Below, one piece after another: positions 1 to 7,197 of a stretch of 12,539 bases of DNA. The position numbers and the translations under genes were made by a program. The number at the start of each line of letters is the position of its first letter. Position 1 is the first letter of the stretch. The notes beneath the pieces were generated by a model. The model was not told the origin of the DNA. It ran no database searches and saw only the letters and a program-made list of their open reading frames with translations. The stretch covers positions 1 through 12,539 of the forward strand of contig CAJTVE010000077.1 in the NCBI GenBank assembly GCA_910579655.1, written 5' to 3'. Origin of the DNA: an uncultured Allobaculum sp. (GTDB taxonomy: Bacteria > Bacillota_I > Bacilli_A > Erysipelotrichales > Erysipelotrichaceae).

Positions 1-150
1 TGTTTTATCTTTGGAAAACGAACATCAGGCAGATTCGATATCAGGATGCTTGATGGAACCAAGATATCTGCTTCTGTTTCCTGGAAGAAATTAAAAAGAC
101 TTGAGTCATCGAATGGATGGCTTGTGGATAAACAAAAGGCAACAGTATAA
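1..150 (+). CDS. iscB: IscB-family RNA-guided nuclease, C-terminal end only
   Basis: This is the last 49 codons of an open frame that enters from the left edge; the stop is TAA at 148-150. The peptide starts with CFIFGKRTSGRFDIRMLDG and continues with VSWKKLKRLESSNGWLV. It has the same layout as the C-terminus of the complete IscB further right (CFITGRRVRGAF, then SMKKLILVERAKGY). In IscB this region is the target/TAM-interacting domain after RuvC-III. The RuvC, HNH and bridge-helix parts lie outside the window, so activity cannot be judged. A right-end hairpin of the same element follows 20 bp later. The two IscB tails are clearly diverged, so these are different subfamilies rather than recent copies. 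Family assignment rests on homology to the complete copy and on the adjoining hairpin. Confidence 0.8.
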   Translation, partial: CFIFGKRTSGRFDIRMLDGTKISASVSWKKLKRLESSNGWLVDKQKATV

Positions 151-214
151 ATATCGAACAGGAGGTGAGGGCGGCAATTCCTCCCCACAGCAAGCTATGG
201 GGTTTCCTTGCCGC
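1..214 (+). mobile_element. IscB element 1 (3' part, right end)
   Basis: The element consists of the iscB 3' end followed by a right-end hairpin at 171-214. The outer stem is GCGGCAA (171-177) with TTGCCGC (208-214); the inner stem is CCCCA with TGGGG around a short loop containing GCAAGC. Element 2 has the same architecture at 10665-10717: GGCAATTCCTCCCCA, hairpin, then CCTTGCC. The shared motif CCTTGCC puts the right boundary at 212-214. Such ends are typical of IS200/IS605-group elements that carry an accessory nuclease and no transposase. No tnpA is visible. The element interrupts the reading frame of the DUF5648 gene on its right. Confidence 0.7.
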
Positions 215-860
215 ATTAGATGACACCAGCATAAGTGGCGACCGGGAAATGACTGATGTCTATCGCCTGTACAATGAAAATACCGGTGAACATTTCTACA
301 CCGCTGATCTTAAGGAAATCGATACGCTGTTCAACATTGGCTGGAACTACGAAGGACTTGGCTGGCGCGGTTTTCTCAGCGGCGATCCCGTTTATCGTCT
401 GTATAATCCGAATGCCAATGGCGGGGATCACTACTATACCGCCAGCATTGAAGAAGCCACAGCCCTCAAAAATCTCGGCTGGATCTTTGATAACGATGGC
501 CAACCAGTCTTCTATTCCGGCGGCAACGTCAATCTGTACGTCGTCTACAATCCCAATGCCTCGTCAGGCTCTCATCACTACACCACTGATGTGGAAGAGT
601 ACAACGGCTTATTGGATCTTGGCTGGACCAACGGTGCTGTTGCCTGGAAGGTTGCCGAAAAAGGTGACTTGGAAGATATTGACCTGAGCGTTCTTCCCTC
701 CCCGGATCACTACATCATCGAGCGTATCGGCAAAGTGTACCATCGCCCAACCTGCCTCAAAGTTCGAAAACTCTGGTCTCCTTTCCGTAAGGTTACCGAT
801 CTGACTGCCGAAGAACTTCTCGATCAGGGATATATCCCCTGCTCCCTTTGTCGGCCATAG
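165..860 (+). CDS. DUF5648-repeat protein with Ada-like zinc motif, 5'-truncated by IscB element 1
   Basis: The 231-residue frame has three tandem DUF5648-type repeats (about residues 32-74, 75-120 and 121-163). They are marked by VYRLYNENTGEHFYT, VYRLYNPNANGGDHYYT and YVVYNPNASSGSHHYT, each followed by a conserved LGW or IGW. DUF5648 modules are usually found in secreted or wall-associated proteins of Firmicutes. The C-terminus (about 185-231) has GKVYHRPTC and later PCSLCRP, giving possible zinc ligands H193, C197, C226 and C229, as in the Ada metal-binding fold. The only upstream start is a GTG at 165 that lies inside the IscB right end, with GGAGG directly abutting it; residues 1 to about 16 are encoded by the mobile element. 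An ATG at 250 has no clear ribosome site. No signal peptide or anchor remains. I infer that the insertion removed the 5' part and that this is probably a pseudogene or a chimeric short product. Confidence 0.7.
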   Translation: MRAAIPPHSKLWGFLAALDDTSISGDREMTDVYRLYNENTGEHFYTADLKEIDTLFNIGWNYEGLGWRGFLSGDPVYRLYNPNANGGDHYYTASIEEATALKNLGWIFDNDGQPVFYSGGNVNLYVVYNPNASSGSHHYTTDVEEYNGLLDLGWTNGAVAWKVAEKGDLEDIDLSVLPSPDHYIIERIGKVYHRPTCLKVRKLWSPFRKVTDLTAEELLDQGYIPCSLCRP

Positions 861-1205
861 TGATTAGAATCAAGCCAAAAAGCAGTGGCTTCAACACTTA
901 CCAAAGTCTGCGGTTTTCAAAGAAAGCCACGAAAACCCCGATCAGTTCCTCATAAAAACTTTTCAGGAAGGGAATGATGTCTGGCCACTTTGAGCGGCCT
1001 GCACAGATTGCAAAGAAAACCGAAAAAGCCGGGATTGATTTCCCGGTTTTTTGTTGGCATAAATTGAAAGTCTTCTTTAACTATAGGCCAAGGAACAAAT
1101 ATTTCAAATCCATTAATTCTCTGAAAAATGACCACCGGTATAGTTCACATTCATCCAACTTTCCTCATTAGCACGATCAGGACTGGAAAGGACGGAAAGT
1201 GAATT
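861..1205. other. intergenic region between convergent genes
   Basis: No convincing gene is present. It holds a short hairpin (AAGCCA at 872-877 with TGGCTT at 886-891) and a good bidirectional terminator at 1023-1052. The longer open frames here overlap each other antisense and lack ribosome sites. Confidence 0.5.
1023..1052. terminator. intrinsic terminator, bidirectional
   Basis: CCGGGA (1029-1034) pairs with TCCCGG (1041-1046) across a 6-nt loop. It is flanked by AAAAA on the left and TTTTTT on the right, which also pair. The T-run serves the plus-strand DUF5648 gene and the A-run serves the minus-strand regulator gene. Confidence 0.75.
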
Positions 1206-1547
1206 TTAGCTGTCCGGGTTCTCATTCGTTCGATTTTCTCTTTTGATCAGGTATTCAGGATTCTCTTTTTGTTCACTCACGTTAAACCGATAGAGTTTAT
1301 CCATGAGCGAATGATCCTGGTCAATAAGGTAAAGCAGTCTGCTGGCTGCTCCCTGAATCGGATTTGCCCCCTGTTCCCATTTCTCTACAGTTTTTTCGCT
1401 GATTCCCAATGCTTTCGCAAACATCCGCTGCGATAGTCCAAGACTCTTTCTAAGATTCCTGGCAAATTCATTTGTTGTTAAACTCTCTGTATTCGTAATT
1501 TCATTTTGATAAACAGGCATTTCAGAGAGCTGTGCAGGTTTAAACAT
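1206..1547 (-). CDS. XRE/HigA-like HTH transcriptional regulator (orphan antitoxin-like)
   Basis: A 113-residue protein. Residues about 26-78 form an XRE-type helix-turn-helix: FARNLRKSLGLSQRMFAKAL, then GISEKTVEKWEQGANPIQGA, then SRLLYLIDQDHSLMDKL. The WEQG and PIQGAASRLLYLI parts are typical of the HigA/MqsA-C-terminal/NadS group, which are antitoxins or self-regulating DNA binders. Start: the ATG at 1547 is preceded by AAGGAG with suitable spacing. In this family a small RelE/HigB-like toxin usually precedes or follows, but I see no such ORF in 1548-2031 or in 861-1205, so it appears to be an orphan. A direct repeat just upstream (1572-1596) may be its own operator. The charged C-terminal 25 residues show no recognised motif. 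The DNA-binding role is well supported; the antitoxin role is an inference. Confidence 0.8.
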   Translation of the reverse strand: MFKPAQLSEMPVYQNEITNTESLTTNEFARNLRKSLGLSQRMFAKALGISEKTVEKWEQGANPIQGAASRLLYLIDQDHSLMDKLYRFNVSEQKENPEYLIKRENRTNENPDS

Positions 1548-1571
1548 TTCTGGCTCCTTTTTGTTTCTCTT

Positions 1572-1596
1572 ATTTTGATCGCGTATTATGATCGCG
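1572..1596. promoter_or_regulatory. direct repeat, candidate operator of the HTH gene
   Basis: ATTTTGATCGCG (1572-1583) and ATTATGATCGCG (1585-1596) are near-identical and repeat every 13 bp, with one mismatch in 12. They lie 25-49 bp upstream of the HTH start codon. A CATAAT on the minus strand inside the repeat could be a -10 element. Operators inside the promoter are usual for self-regulating HigA-like proteins. This is a pattern-based call. Confidence 0.4.
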
Positions 1597-2031
1597 CCAA
1601 AGTATCAATACGGGTATTCAAGTTGTCTTTTTCGCTTTGGTTTTAACCATGTTTAGGCTTTTCCCAGATGTAAAGATCAAATCTATTTTCCAATAAAAAG
1701 CCTGTATTATTTTGCAGGTTTTCCTTCATAGACCAGGCAAAAGCGGCTTGGCAAGCTTTGCTTAAACCGTTGCCTGTTCTGAAGGTCACTGCACCTTGTC
1801 ATTTGTGAGTAATCGATGGAAGAAAGCCTGACCAGTTACAAAGGAAGTGAGAATCCAGGTATCAATTGGTTCAAACGCCATGAGCAGCCTGCCAAATATT
1901 GGCAGCCTTATTCACTTGTACGAAAGAAGGGGCCAATCTAAAAATTTTGCCCTTGATATTGGGTATTCTTCATCTTTAATAAACTAAACACATATCTTTC
2001 GTTTTTAAGCGAAAATTCAAGCTGAATCCCA
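1597..2031. other. gene-free gap with two hairpins
   Basis: I see no convincing gene. A terminator-like hairpin lies at 1696-1722. A longer imperfect hairpin lies at 1734-1776: CAGGCAA with TTGCCTG, plus CGG with CCG, and no T-run. A 41-codon frame starting at the ATG at 1816 and ending at 1941 has an unusual W/P/Y-rich composition (for example GINWFKRHEQPAKYWQPYS) but no ribosome site, so it is at most a gene remnant. The AT content rises sharply from about 1960. Confidence 0.4.
1696..1722. terminator. weak bidirectional terminator-like hairpin
   Basis: AAAAGCCTG pairs with CAGGTTTT (one G-T pair) across a 10-nt AT-rich loop, with a T-run on one side and an A-run on the other. No nearby gene clearly needs it, so it may be a relic. 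Confidence 0.35.
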
Positions 2032-2288
2032 GATTTTATTTATAACCTGAACTCCCAATTGAATTATACCTGTATAGCTAAACAGCTCTAATAAACGGTT
2101 TATATAAAGTTAATATATTTATTCATCTTCCGATTGACGCCTTATTTGTATAGTTATTATTATAACTTATTGAAAAACAGCTCCGTTCAATTTTAAATTC
2201 AGCATATTTTCTTTTGAAAAAGCCTTTATTTAGGAATTTTTGTTCTATAGGTATATTTTAATCGGGAGTTCAGGTTATAAATAAAATC
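2032..2288. mobile_element. MITE-like element with ~44-bp imperfect terminal inverted repeats
   Basis: The left end (2032-2077) and the right end (2245-2288) are imperfect inverted complements over about 44 bp. The outer 25 bp are perfect and include TATAACCTGAACTCCC on the left and GGGAGTTCAGGTTATA on the right. The interior is strongly AT-rich and has no coding capacity. I could not see a clear target-site duplication. The right end stops 25 bp before the ATG of the ATPase gene, so the element supplies most of that gene's upstream region. The transposase family that could mobilise it is not recognisable from the ends alone. Confidence 0.65.
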
Positions 2289-2313
2289 GAAATACGCGAA
2301 ATGAGGTAAACTC

Positions 2314-3507
2314 ATGAAAAAAATTCTAAAAATCAAAGCAGATGGACTCCCCTTGTTTGCAGGACCTGTTGAACTGGATTTTTATCGGAAAAAGAAAGTT
2401 GCGAGGGCACGCCAGCAGTCTTCTTTCCAGCTTCTGGAAAAGCCCAGCGTATTTCTTTGCCCCGTTCATGTGATTGCCGGGATCAATGCATCCGGAAAAA
2501 CGTCCATTTTAAAAGTGATTCGTCTTGCGATTGATATCCTCAATAATAAGCCCATCAACTATTCAAAGGCGGTTTCAATTTTGGAAGGCAGCAAAAAAGT
2601 TGTATTCGAAATCGATTACCTGAGCTCACAATCTGACGTAATCAAACTGGAAACAGTCATCGAGCCAATCGTTAGAGGCAAAGACATAATTTACAATATC
2701 TCTTCTGAGACTCTTCTAAAAAAATCTGCTGCTTCTGCAACGAAAGCAGCCCTCCTTGATTTTGATCCGGCCAGACGCAATGTTCAGAAGATAGAAAGAC
2801 GAGAGTGCGACTTTCTTTCAGACGATGTCAGCATTGTCATTGCCGAAAATAAGGTGAATAAAGACTTGGTCGTGCTAGAAGAACTTCTATCCAGTACGAC
2901 AGCCGAATCAGAATCCGGATCAGGATGTGGGGAAATGATTTCAGAAGCAGCTGTTCTTCTTGATCCATCCATTGAACGTTTAACTTTCACAGGAAATGGA
3001 GAACATAAATCTGTTCTGTTGAAATTCAAAGGCAGAGAAATCTTCCACTTGGGCAGTCTCCATGAGTTGGAAGACTATCTTTCCCTGGGAACGATCAAAG
3101 GAATCGTTGCATTCGCAAAGGTTCAGGACATCTTATGCTCTGGCGGTATTCTGCTTGCAGATGAGCTTGAAAATCATCTGAGCAAAGAGATCGTTTCGAT
3201 CATTATTCGGTTGTTCATGGACCCAGACATTAACAAAAAAGGCGCAATGCTTATCTTTACCACACATTATCCAGAACTACTGGACCTGTTCGATTGTACA
3301 GATGGTATTTTTATTGCCAGAAACTCAGGTGAACATGGAATCACAGTTCAGCCATTAGCCGACAAACTAAAAAGAAACGACATCAAAAAAAGTGAAGCCT
3401 TCATCAGCGGGTGGCCTGAAGGAACCACGCCTGAATATGGTTCATATATCAAAATGAGAAACATGCTAAAAGAAGCTGTTCAAAAACAAATCAGCCAGAC
3501 TCCTTGA
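2314..3507 (+). CDS. AAA family ATPase, OLD/Abi-type (AAA_15/AAA_21-like)
   Basis: A 397-residue SMC/OLD-like ATPase. The Walker A loop is GINASGKTS (about residues 55-63). A degenerate signature region is DYLSLGTIKG. Walker B with the catalytic glutamate is GGILLADELENHLS. The downstream switch histidine sits in IFTTHYPEL. The end carries the RNDIKKSEAF and TPEYGSY motif seen in abortive-infection-type ATPases. Between Walker A and the signature lies a roughly 200-residue region that may form a coiled or dimer segment; a Ser/Glu-rich stretch (TTAESESGSGCGE) looks like a flexible loop. There is no TOPRIM domain. The start ATG is preceded by GAGG about 8 nt upstream. No partner effector follows: the next gene is convergent. 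Solitary ATPases of this group occur both in defence loci and as unknown accessory genes, so an anti-phage role is an inference only. Confidence 0.85.
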   Translation: MKKILKIKADGLPLFAGPVELDFYRKKKVARARQQSSFQLLEKPSVFLCPVHVIAGINASGKTSILKVIRLAIDILNNKPINYSKAVSILEGSKKVVFEIDYLSSQSDVIKLETVIEPIVRGKDIIYNISSETLLKKSAASATKAALLDFDPARRNVQKIERRECDFLSDDVSIVIAENKVNKDLVVLEELLSSTTAESESGSGCGEMISEAAVLLDPSIERLTFTGNGEHKSVLLKFKGREIFHLGSLHELEDYLSLGTIKGIVAFAKVQDILCSGGILLADELENHLSKEIVSIIIRLFMDPDINKKGAMLIFTTHYPELLDLFDCTDGIFIARNSGEHGITVQPLADKLKRNDIKKSEAFISGWPEGTTPEYGSYIKMRNMLKEAVQKQISQTP

Positions 3508-3593
3508 TCTTGGAATCTACAATCATGCAGGCTGTCAAAGAGCAGACTGACCAGATTATTGCGGACATTCGTTTGAGGCTGGATCCTGTTGTG

Positions 3594-3646
3594 TTTAAAA
3601 AGCGGCTGTCTATTAAACACCGATGGACGTTTAATGGACAGCCGCT
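3594..3646 (-). terminator. strong intrinsic terminator of manO (minus strand)
   Basis: An 18-bp inverted repeat, 3601-3618 with 3629-3646, has a single G-T mismatch (AGCGGCTGTC ends the stem). On the minus strand it is followed by TTTTTAAA. It may also act as the 3' hairpin for the convergent ATPase transcript, although there is no T-run in that direction. Confidence 0.8.
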
Positions 3647-3697
3647 GATCCAGCACAATCTATTCTCAACTGTTTGTCAGTAACGATTTTATGTTCA

Positions 3698-4087
3698 CTA
3701 TTTTCGCTTTGCTTTTCTTTTTTCCTTACGCCGCTGGATATTCTTTTTGACGACTTCAAAGAATGTCCAGGAACGATACATGCGGTCCGCTGGAATGTAT
3801 TGATTGATATGATGGAGCAGTTTCTTCGGTTCGCGGGCAGCGAACATGAATGTTCCATCTTTTTTCGTGCGGATTCCGATCCTTGGAATCCATTTTCCTT
3901 TAAACAGAATAGAAGCCAGAACGACATCGACTTCACTCCAGGGAATGCGGACATACTTATTCACATTACGATCGGAGTAAAATTCCAATCCCTGATCTCC
4001 AACCATGATCTGGCCATATTCATCAAATCCCTGAAAGGATGTGGCTTTCGTAACAAAGTCCGCTTTGTGGTTTATAGACTGGACCAT
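3698..4087 (-). CDS. manO: DUF956 family protein ManO, mannose PTS accessory regulator
   Basis: 129 residues with the full DUF956 pattern: MVQSINHKADFVTKATSFQG, then YGQIMVGDQGLEFYSDRNVN, then IPWSEVDVV and FKGKWIPRIGIRTKKDGTF. DUF956 genes almost always sit next to mannose-type PTS operons; ManO was described as a modulator of man operon expression in lactic acid bacteria. It has no membrane segment. The last 20 residues are very basic (Lys/Arg), so contact with nucleic acid or with membrane lipids is possible (inference). The start ATG has AAGGAGG about 7 nt upstream. It lies 234 bp after manZ, and a strong terminator separates the two, so it is probably transcribed mainly from its own promoter around 4110-4135 and only partly by read-through from the PTS genes. 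Confidence 0.92.
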   Translation of the reverse strand: MVQSINHKADFVTKATSFQGFDEYGQIMVGDQGLEFYSDRNVNKYVRIPWSEVDVVLASILFKGKWIPRIGIRTKKDGTFMFAAREPKKLLHHINQYIPADRMYRSWTFFEVVKKNIQRRKEKRKAKRK

Positions 4088-4109
4088 AAATTTTCCTCCT
4101 TCTTGTATC

Positions 4110-4135
4110 CTTGCTTATATATCTTGCTTATATAT
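4110..4135 (-). promoter_or_regulatory. 13-bp perfect tandem repeat upstream of manO, candidate promoter/operator
   Basis: CTTGCTTATATAT occurs twice without a gap (4110-4122 and 4123-4135, plus strand). On the minus strand each copy carries TATAAG, a good -10 match, 23-45 bp before the manO start codon. The rest of the gap (4136-4259) holds no gene. Confidence 0.4.
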
Positions 4136-4259
4136 ATGGAAAGGTTTTGTACAGCATTGATCCAGGAACACGCTTGGCACTGTTTTGGATTTTTTGCATT
4201 TCAACCTTTATTATCGATTACTTCCATCCAGATTCAAAATCAGGATAGATTCATTCCGA

Positions 4260-4300
4260 TAAAAAAACGCGATTCGCTTCGATTTTGAAGTGAATCGCGC
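4260..4300 (-). terminator. intrinsic terminator after manZ (minus strand)
   Basis: A 13-bp stem: CGCGATTCGCTTC (4268-4280) with GAAGTGAATCGCG (4287-4299), one G-T pair and a 6-nt loop. On the minus strand a T7 run follows. It separates the IIAB-IIC-IID genes from manO. Confidence 0.85.
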
Positions 4301-4321
4301 TTGTTTCGAATACTCAATTGA

Positions 4322-5266
4322 TTAGAGCAAATGAATCAGGTGTCCAATGATACCAACAGCGAACAGAGCGATGATGATAACGATTGGCGAAACTTTCTTC
4401 TTTAACAGCCAGCAGCAGAACAGTGTCAGCAACAATGGAACCAGTCCTGGAATCAGGGAGTTCAGGTTTTCCTGAAGAGTCGTGACTTTCGTTGGAGTTA
4501 AAGACATGCCCGCAGCCTGATCTAACAGAGCCTGCTTGATTCCTTCGGCTCCGGCTGGAAGTTTATCCCAGTCAATGTAAGCACCTTCCGACAGACTAAC
4601 CGTCGAAACAACTGGAGTGAACGTAACGTTAACCCAGCGTTCGATCAGGGCGCCAAGGACGAACATACCTAAGATGGATGCGCCTTTTGTAACCTTCTGG
4701 ATCATACCGCCCGACAGGTCGGAGGCAATACGAGTACCGGCTTCATAACCGAATTCCTGTGTGTACCACAAGAAGGCAATACGGATCACGTTCCAGAGAA
4801 CGAAGAACAGGATTGGACCAAGGATGTTTCCAGACATTGCCAGCGAAGCACCCATGGCAGCCAAAATTGGACGAACAGTAAACCAGAAGACAGGGTCACC
4901 AACACCGGCCAGAGGACCCATCATTCCGACTTTGACACCCTGAATGGCGGTGTCATCAACTGGAGCACCATTTGCTCTTTCTTCTTCAAGAGCCAGGGTA
5001 ACACCAATGATTGGAGAAGCAATATATGGATGGGTATTGAAGAATTCGAGGTGGCGTTTTAAAGCCGCTGCACGATCTTCATTTGTTGAATACAGTTTTT
5101 TGATTGCTGGAATCATTGCATAGCACCAGCCACCATTCTGCATTCGTTCATAGTTCCAGGAGCCCTGCAGGAATGCAGATCTCCACATTACGCTTTGACG
5201 CGTTTTCTTATCCAGAGAGACTTTGTTGGCAGTTCCATTCTGGACATTTGTTTTTTCATCAGCCAT
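4322..5266 (-). CDS. manZ: PTS mannose/fructose/sorbose family transporter subunit IID
   Basis: 314 residues, slightly longer than the usual 270-305. A hydrophilic start (residues 1-25) leads into the conserved IID opening FLQGSWNYERMQNGGWCYAM. Then come THPYIASPIIGVTLALEEE, MMGPLAGVGDPVFWFTVRPI and an amphipathic middle region. The final membrane segments are LVPLLLTLFCCWLL and PIVIIIALFAVGIIGHL. With IIC it forms the membrane channel of the mannose-type permease; sugar is phosphorylated by IIB as it enters. An AGGAGG-type ribosome site precedes the ATG, and manY ends 19 bp upstream, as expected of one operon. The sugar cannot be fixed from sequence: mannose/glucose is likeliest because of manO, but other hexoses or amino sugars are possible. 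Confidence 0.95.
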   Translation of the reverse strand: MADEKTNVQNGTANKVSLDKKTRQSVMWRSAFLQGSWNYERMQNGGWCYAMIPAIKKLYSTNEDRAAALKRHLEFFNTHPYIASPIIGVTLALEEERANGAPVDDTAIQGVKVGMMGPLAGVGDPVFWFTVRPILAAMGASLAMSGNILGPILFFVLWNVIRIAFLWYTQEFGYEAGTRIASDLSGGMIQKVTKGASILGMFVLGALIERWVNVTFTPVVSTVSLSEGAYIDWDKLPAGAEGIKQALLDQAAGMSLTPTKVTTLQENLNSLIPGLVPLLLTLFCCWLLKKKVSPIVIIIALFAVGIIGHLIHLL

Positions 5267-5285
5267 GATAACAGCCTCCTACTCT

Positions 5286-6101
5286 CTAGTAATCGTTAAG
5301 GATATCCCCTAAAGGATCCCCAGAAACAGCTGCGCCATTCGCACCAGCTGCAACACTCTTTTCAGAAAGAGTCAGATAAATCAGTGCCATTGCAACGCCG
5401 ATAACACCTAAAGCGATCAGTGTTAACTGGCTGATTGCAGCCAGCGCAAAACCAAGAGCGAAGAATGGCCATACTTCTTTATTAGCCATCATATTGATAA
5501 CCATTGCATAACCAACGGCTACAACCATGCCACCGCCGATTGTCATACCATCCGTTAACCAGGCTGGCATCATCTTTAATGCGTCAATAACAGCCTGAGA
5601 AGGAATGAACATTAAGAAAAGAGCCGGAAGGGCAATACGCAGCCCCTGTAAGCAGATTGCAATCCATTGCCATCTTTCAATCGCTTTGTAGTCACCTTTT
5701 TCTGCCGCTGCATCTTCACGGTGAACGATAGGAACGCACATTGTACGAACCAGCATGGTCAAGAATAAACCAGCAACAGCCAGAGGAACTGCCAGACCGA
5801 TTGCAGTACCAATTTCATGCTCCGTACCACCACCAAGAATCAGGATAATGGCAGAAGCAACGGCGGCTAATGCAGCATCCGGAGCAACGGCTGCACCAAC
5901 GTTGGCCCAGCCAAGAGCGATCATCTGAAGCTGACCACCCAACATAATACATGTAGCAACGTTGTGACCTCCTGCGGCCAGACCAATCAGAGTACAGGCA
6001 ATAAGCGGCTGATGAAACTGCCACTCATCCAGAATTCCTTCACATCCAGCCAGGAAGGCAATGATAAAGATTAAAATAATCTGAATAAAATTGAATGACA
6101 T
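5286..6101 (-). CDS. manY: PTS mannose/fructose/sorbose family transporter subunit IIC
   Basis: 271 residues, the usual length. It is mostly hydrophobic with several membrane helices. The first is FIQIILIFIIAFLAG, and it contains the family motifs DEWQFHQPLIACTLIGLAAG and CIMLGGQLQMIALGWANVGA, which line the sugar path. Further on it has GGGTEHEIGTAIGLAVPLAV and a C-terminal LTLIALGVIGVAMALIYLTL helix. It partners with IID and with the soluble IIAB protein. An AGGAGG ribosome site lies just before the ATG; the gap to manX is 12 bp and to manZ 19 bp, a tight operon with probable translational coupling. Confidence 0.95.
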   Translation of the reverse strand: MSFNFIQIILIFIIAFLAGCEGILDEWQFHQPLIACTLIGLAAGGHNVATCIMLGGQLQMIALGWANVGAAVAPDAALAAVASAIILILGGGTEHEIGTAIGLAVPLAVAGLFLTMLVRTMCVPIVHREDAAAEKGDYKAIERWQWIAICLQGLRIALPALFLMFIPSQAVIDALKMMPAWLTDGMTIGGGMVVAVGYAMVINMMANKEVWPFFALGFALAAISQLTLIALGVIGVAMALIYLTLSEKSVAAGANGAAVSGDPLGDILNDY

Positions 6102-6113
6102 AAATCCTCCTGG

Positions 6114-7107
6114 TTACTTCAGCTCTGCTTTAGCCTTGGCTAACAGAGCATCCATGTCACCCTTCGAGTCAGCAGGAACTTTGCGGACATCGAACTTGAT
6201 ACCCATGGATTTCAGCTTTTCAATTGCAGCAACATCTTCTTTTCCAAGAGAAATCGCATTGTTCACAACAACTTTTCCCTTGGAGTGAGCTAACGAGCCC
6301 ATGTTGATTTCTTTAATGTCAGCACCGCCCTCAATCGTACGGAGCGCATCTTCTGGGTTTTCAAAGAGCAAGAGAGCTTTCGTTGCTCCAAAACGCGGGT
6401 CTTTAGCAACCTCAATCATTTTATTAATCGGAACAACATTGGCTTTAATTCCGGGGGGAGCCGCCTGCTCAATCAGTGATTTTCTCAGATTGTCCTTAGC
6501 GACCGCATCTGATACAACAATGATTCGATCCGGGTTTGTCGTCTTTGACCAGGCTGTTGCGACCTGACCATGCAGCAGACGGGAATCGACCCTGGCAAGT
6601 GCATATTTAATGTGTCCATCTCCAAGCACCGTTCCTGGTGGAATGGCACCCTGTGGAGCAGCTGGCTCAGCAGCTTTTGCAGGAGCAGCTCCCTCCATAA
6701 CAGGCTGAAGACTTTCTGGAACAGTTTTGCAGCCTTCTTCAGCCGTCTTGCAGACGTGAGTAGCTATTTCATGGGCATTCTCAGTGCCGAAGCGCTGTCC
6801 ATACGCTTCAATGATCATAGGTAAGTTCATACCTGTCACAATTGCCCAGGTATCTTCATGTCCCTTCATCAATGCACTGGACTGGTTAAACGGTGTTCCA
6901 CCCCACAAATCACACAGGATCATCACCTGCTCCTGATCTGACAGTGTAGCAATCGCATCCTCCAGCTTCTTACGGAAATCATCCGGTCCTTCATTTGGAT
7001 ATAGGCAGACAGCCTGAACATCCTGCTGCGGCCCAAAAATCATTTCAGAAGACTGTTTGATTCCATTCGCGAACTCTCCATGACTAGCAAGAATAATTCC
7101 TACCATG
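6114..7107 (-). CDS. manX: PTS mannose/fructose/sorbose family IIAB component (fused)
   Basis: A fused cytoplasmic IIA-IIB protein of 330 residues from the chosen start. IIA (1 to about 135) opens VGIILASHGEFANGI with phospho-acceptor H9 and contains LCDLWGGTPFNQ. An Ala/Pro-rich linker (EGAAPAKAAEPAAPQGA) joins it to IIB (about 165-330), which has ALARVDSRLLHGQVATAW with phospho-acceptor H179. Phosphate passes HPr to IIA to IIB to sugar. Start choice: an ATG at 7118 abuts AGGAGG with no spacer, whereas the ATG at 7107 is 12 nt from it and gives the family's usual N-terminus; I prefer 7107. It is the first gene of the manXYZ operon. I saw no sigma-54 -12/-24 promoter (TGGCAC-N5-TTGCW) upstream, although LevR/ManR-controlled man operons often have one. 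Confidence 0.94.
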
Positions 7108-7130
7108 TATTCGCTCATCCTCCTTATGAG

Positions 7131-7148
7131 ACTTGGCTTTTGCCAAGT
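7131..7148. promoter_or_regulatory. perfect hairpin/palindrome in the manX leader
   Basis: ACTTGGC and GCCAAGT form a perfect 7-bp inverted repeat with a TTTT loop, about 5 bp upstream of the manX ribosome site. It could be an operator or a leader hairpin that limits access to the ribosome site. A minus-strand TATACT with TGTAAA 17 bp upstream (around 7195-7225) may be the operon promoter, but this is weak. Confidence 0.4.
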
Positions 7149-7197
7149 AAAGACAAATCAACTGATACGCAACATATATACAATTGATTTTACCGTT

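Noticed and set aside
1816..1941. 41-codon W/P/Y-rich ORF
   Set aside because: There is no ribosome site, no family and no conserved neighbour; it is mentioned only as a possible remnant.
3525..3683. A 52-codon ORF just after the ATPase, a possible partner effector
   Set aside because: It is made mostly of the manO terminator inverted repeat and has no ribosome site or recognisable motif.
3674..4288. Plus-strand 204-codon ORF
   Set aside because: It is antisense to manO, which has clear DUF956 homology and a strong ribosome site, and it crosses both manO and the manZ terminator.
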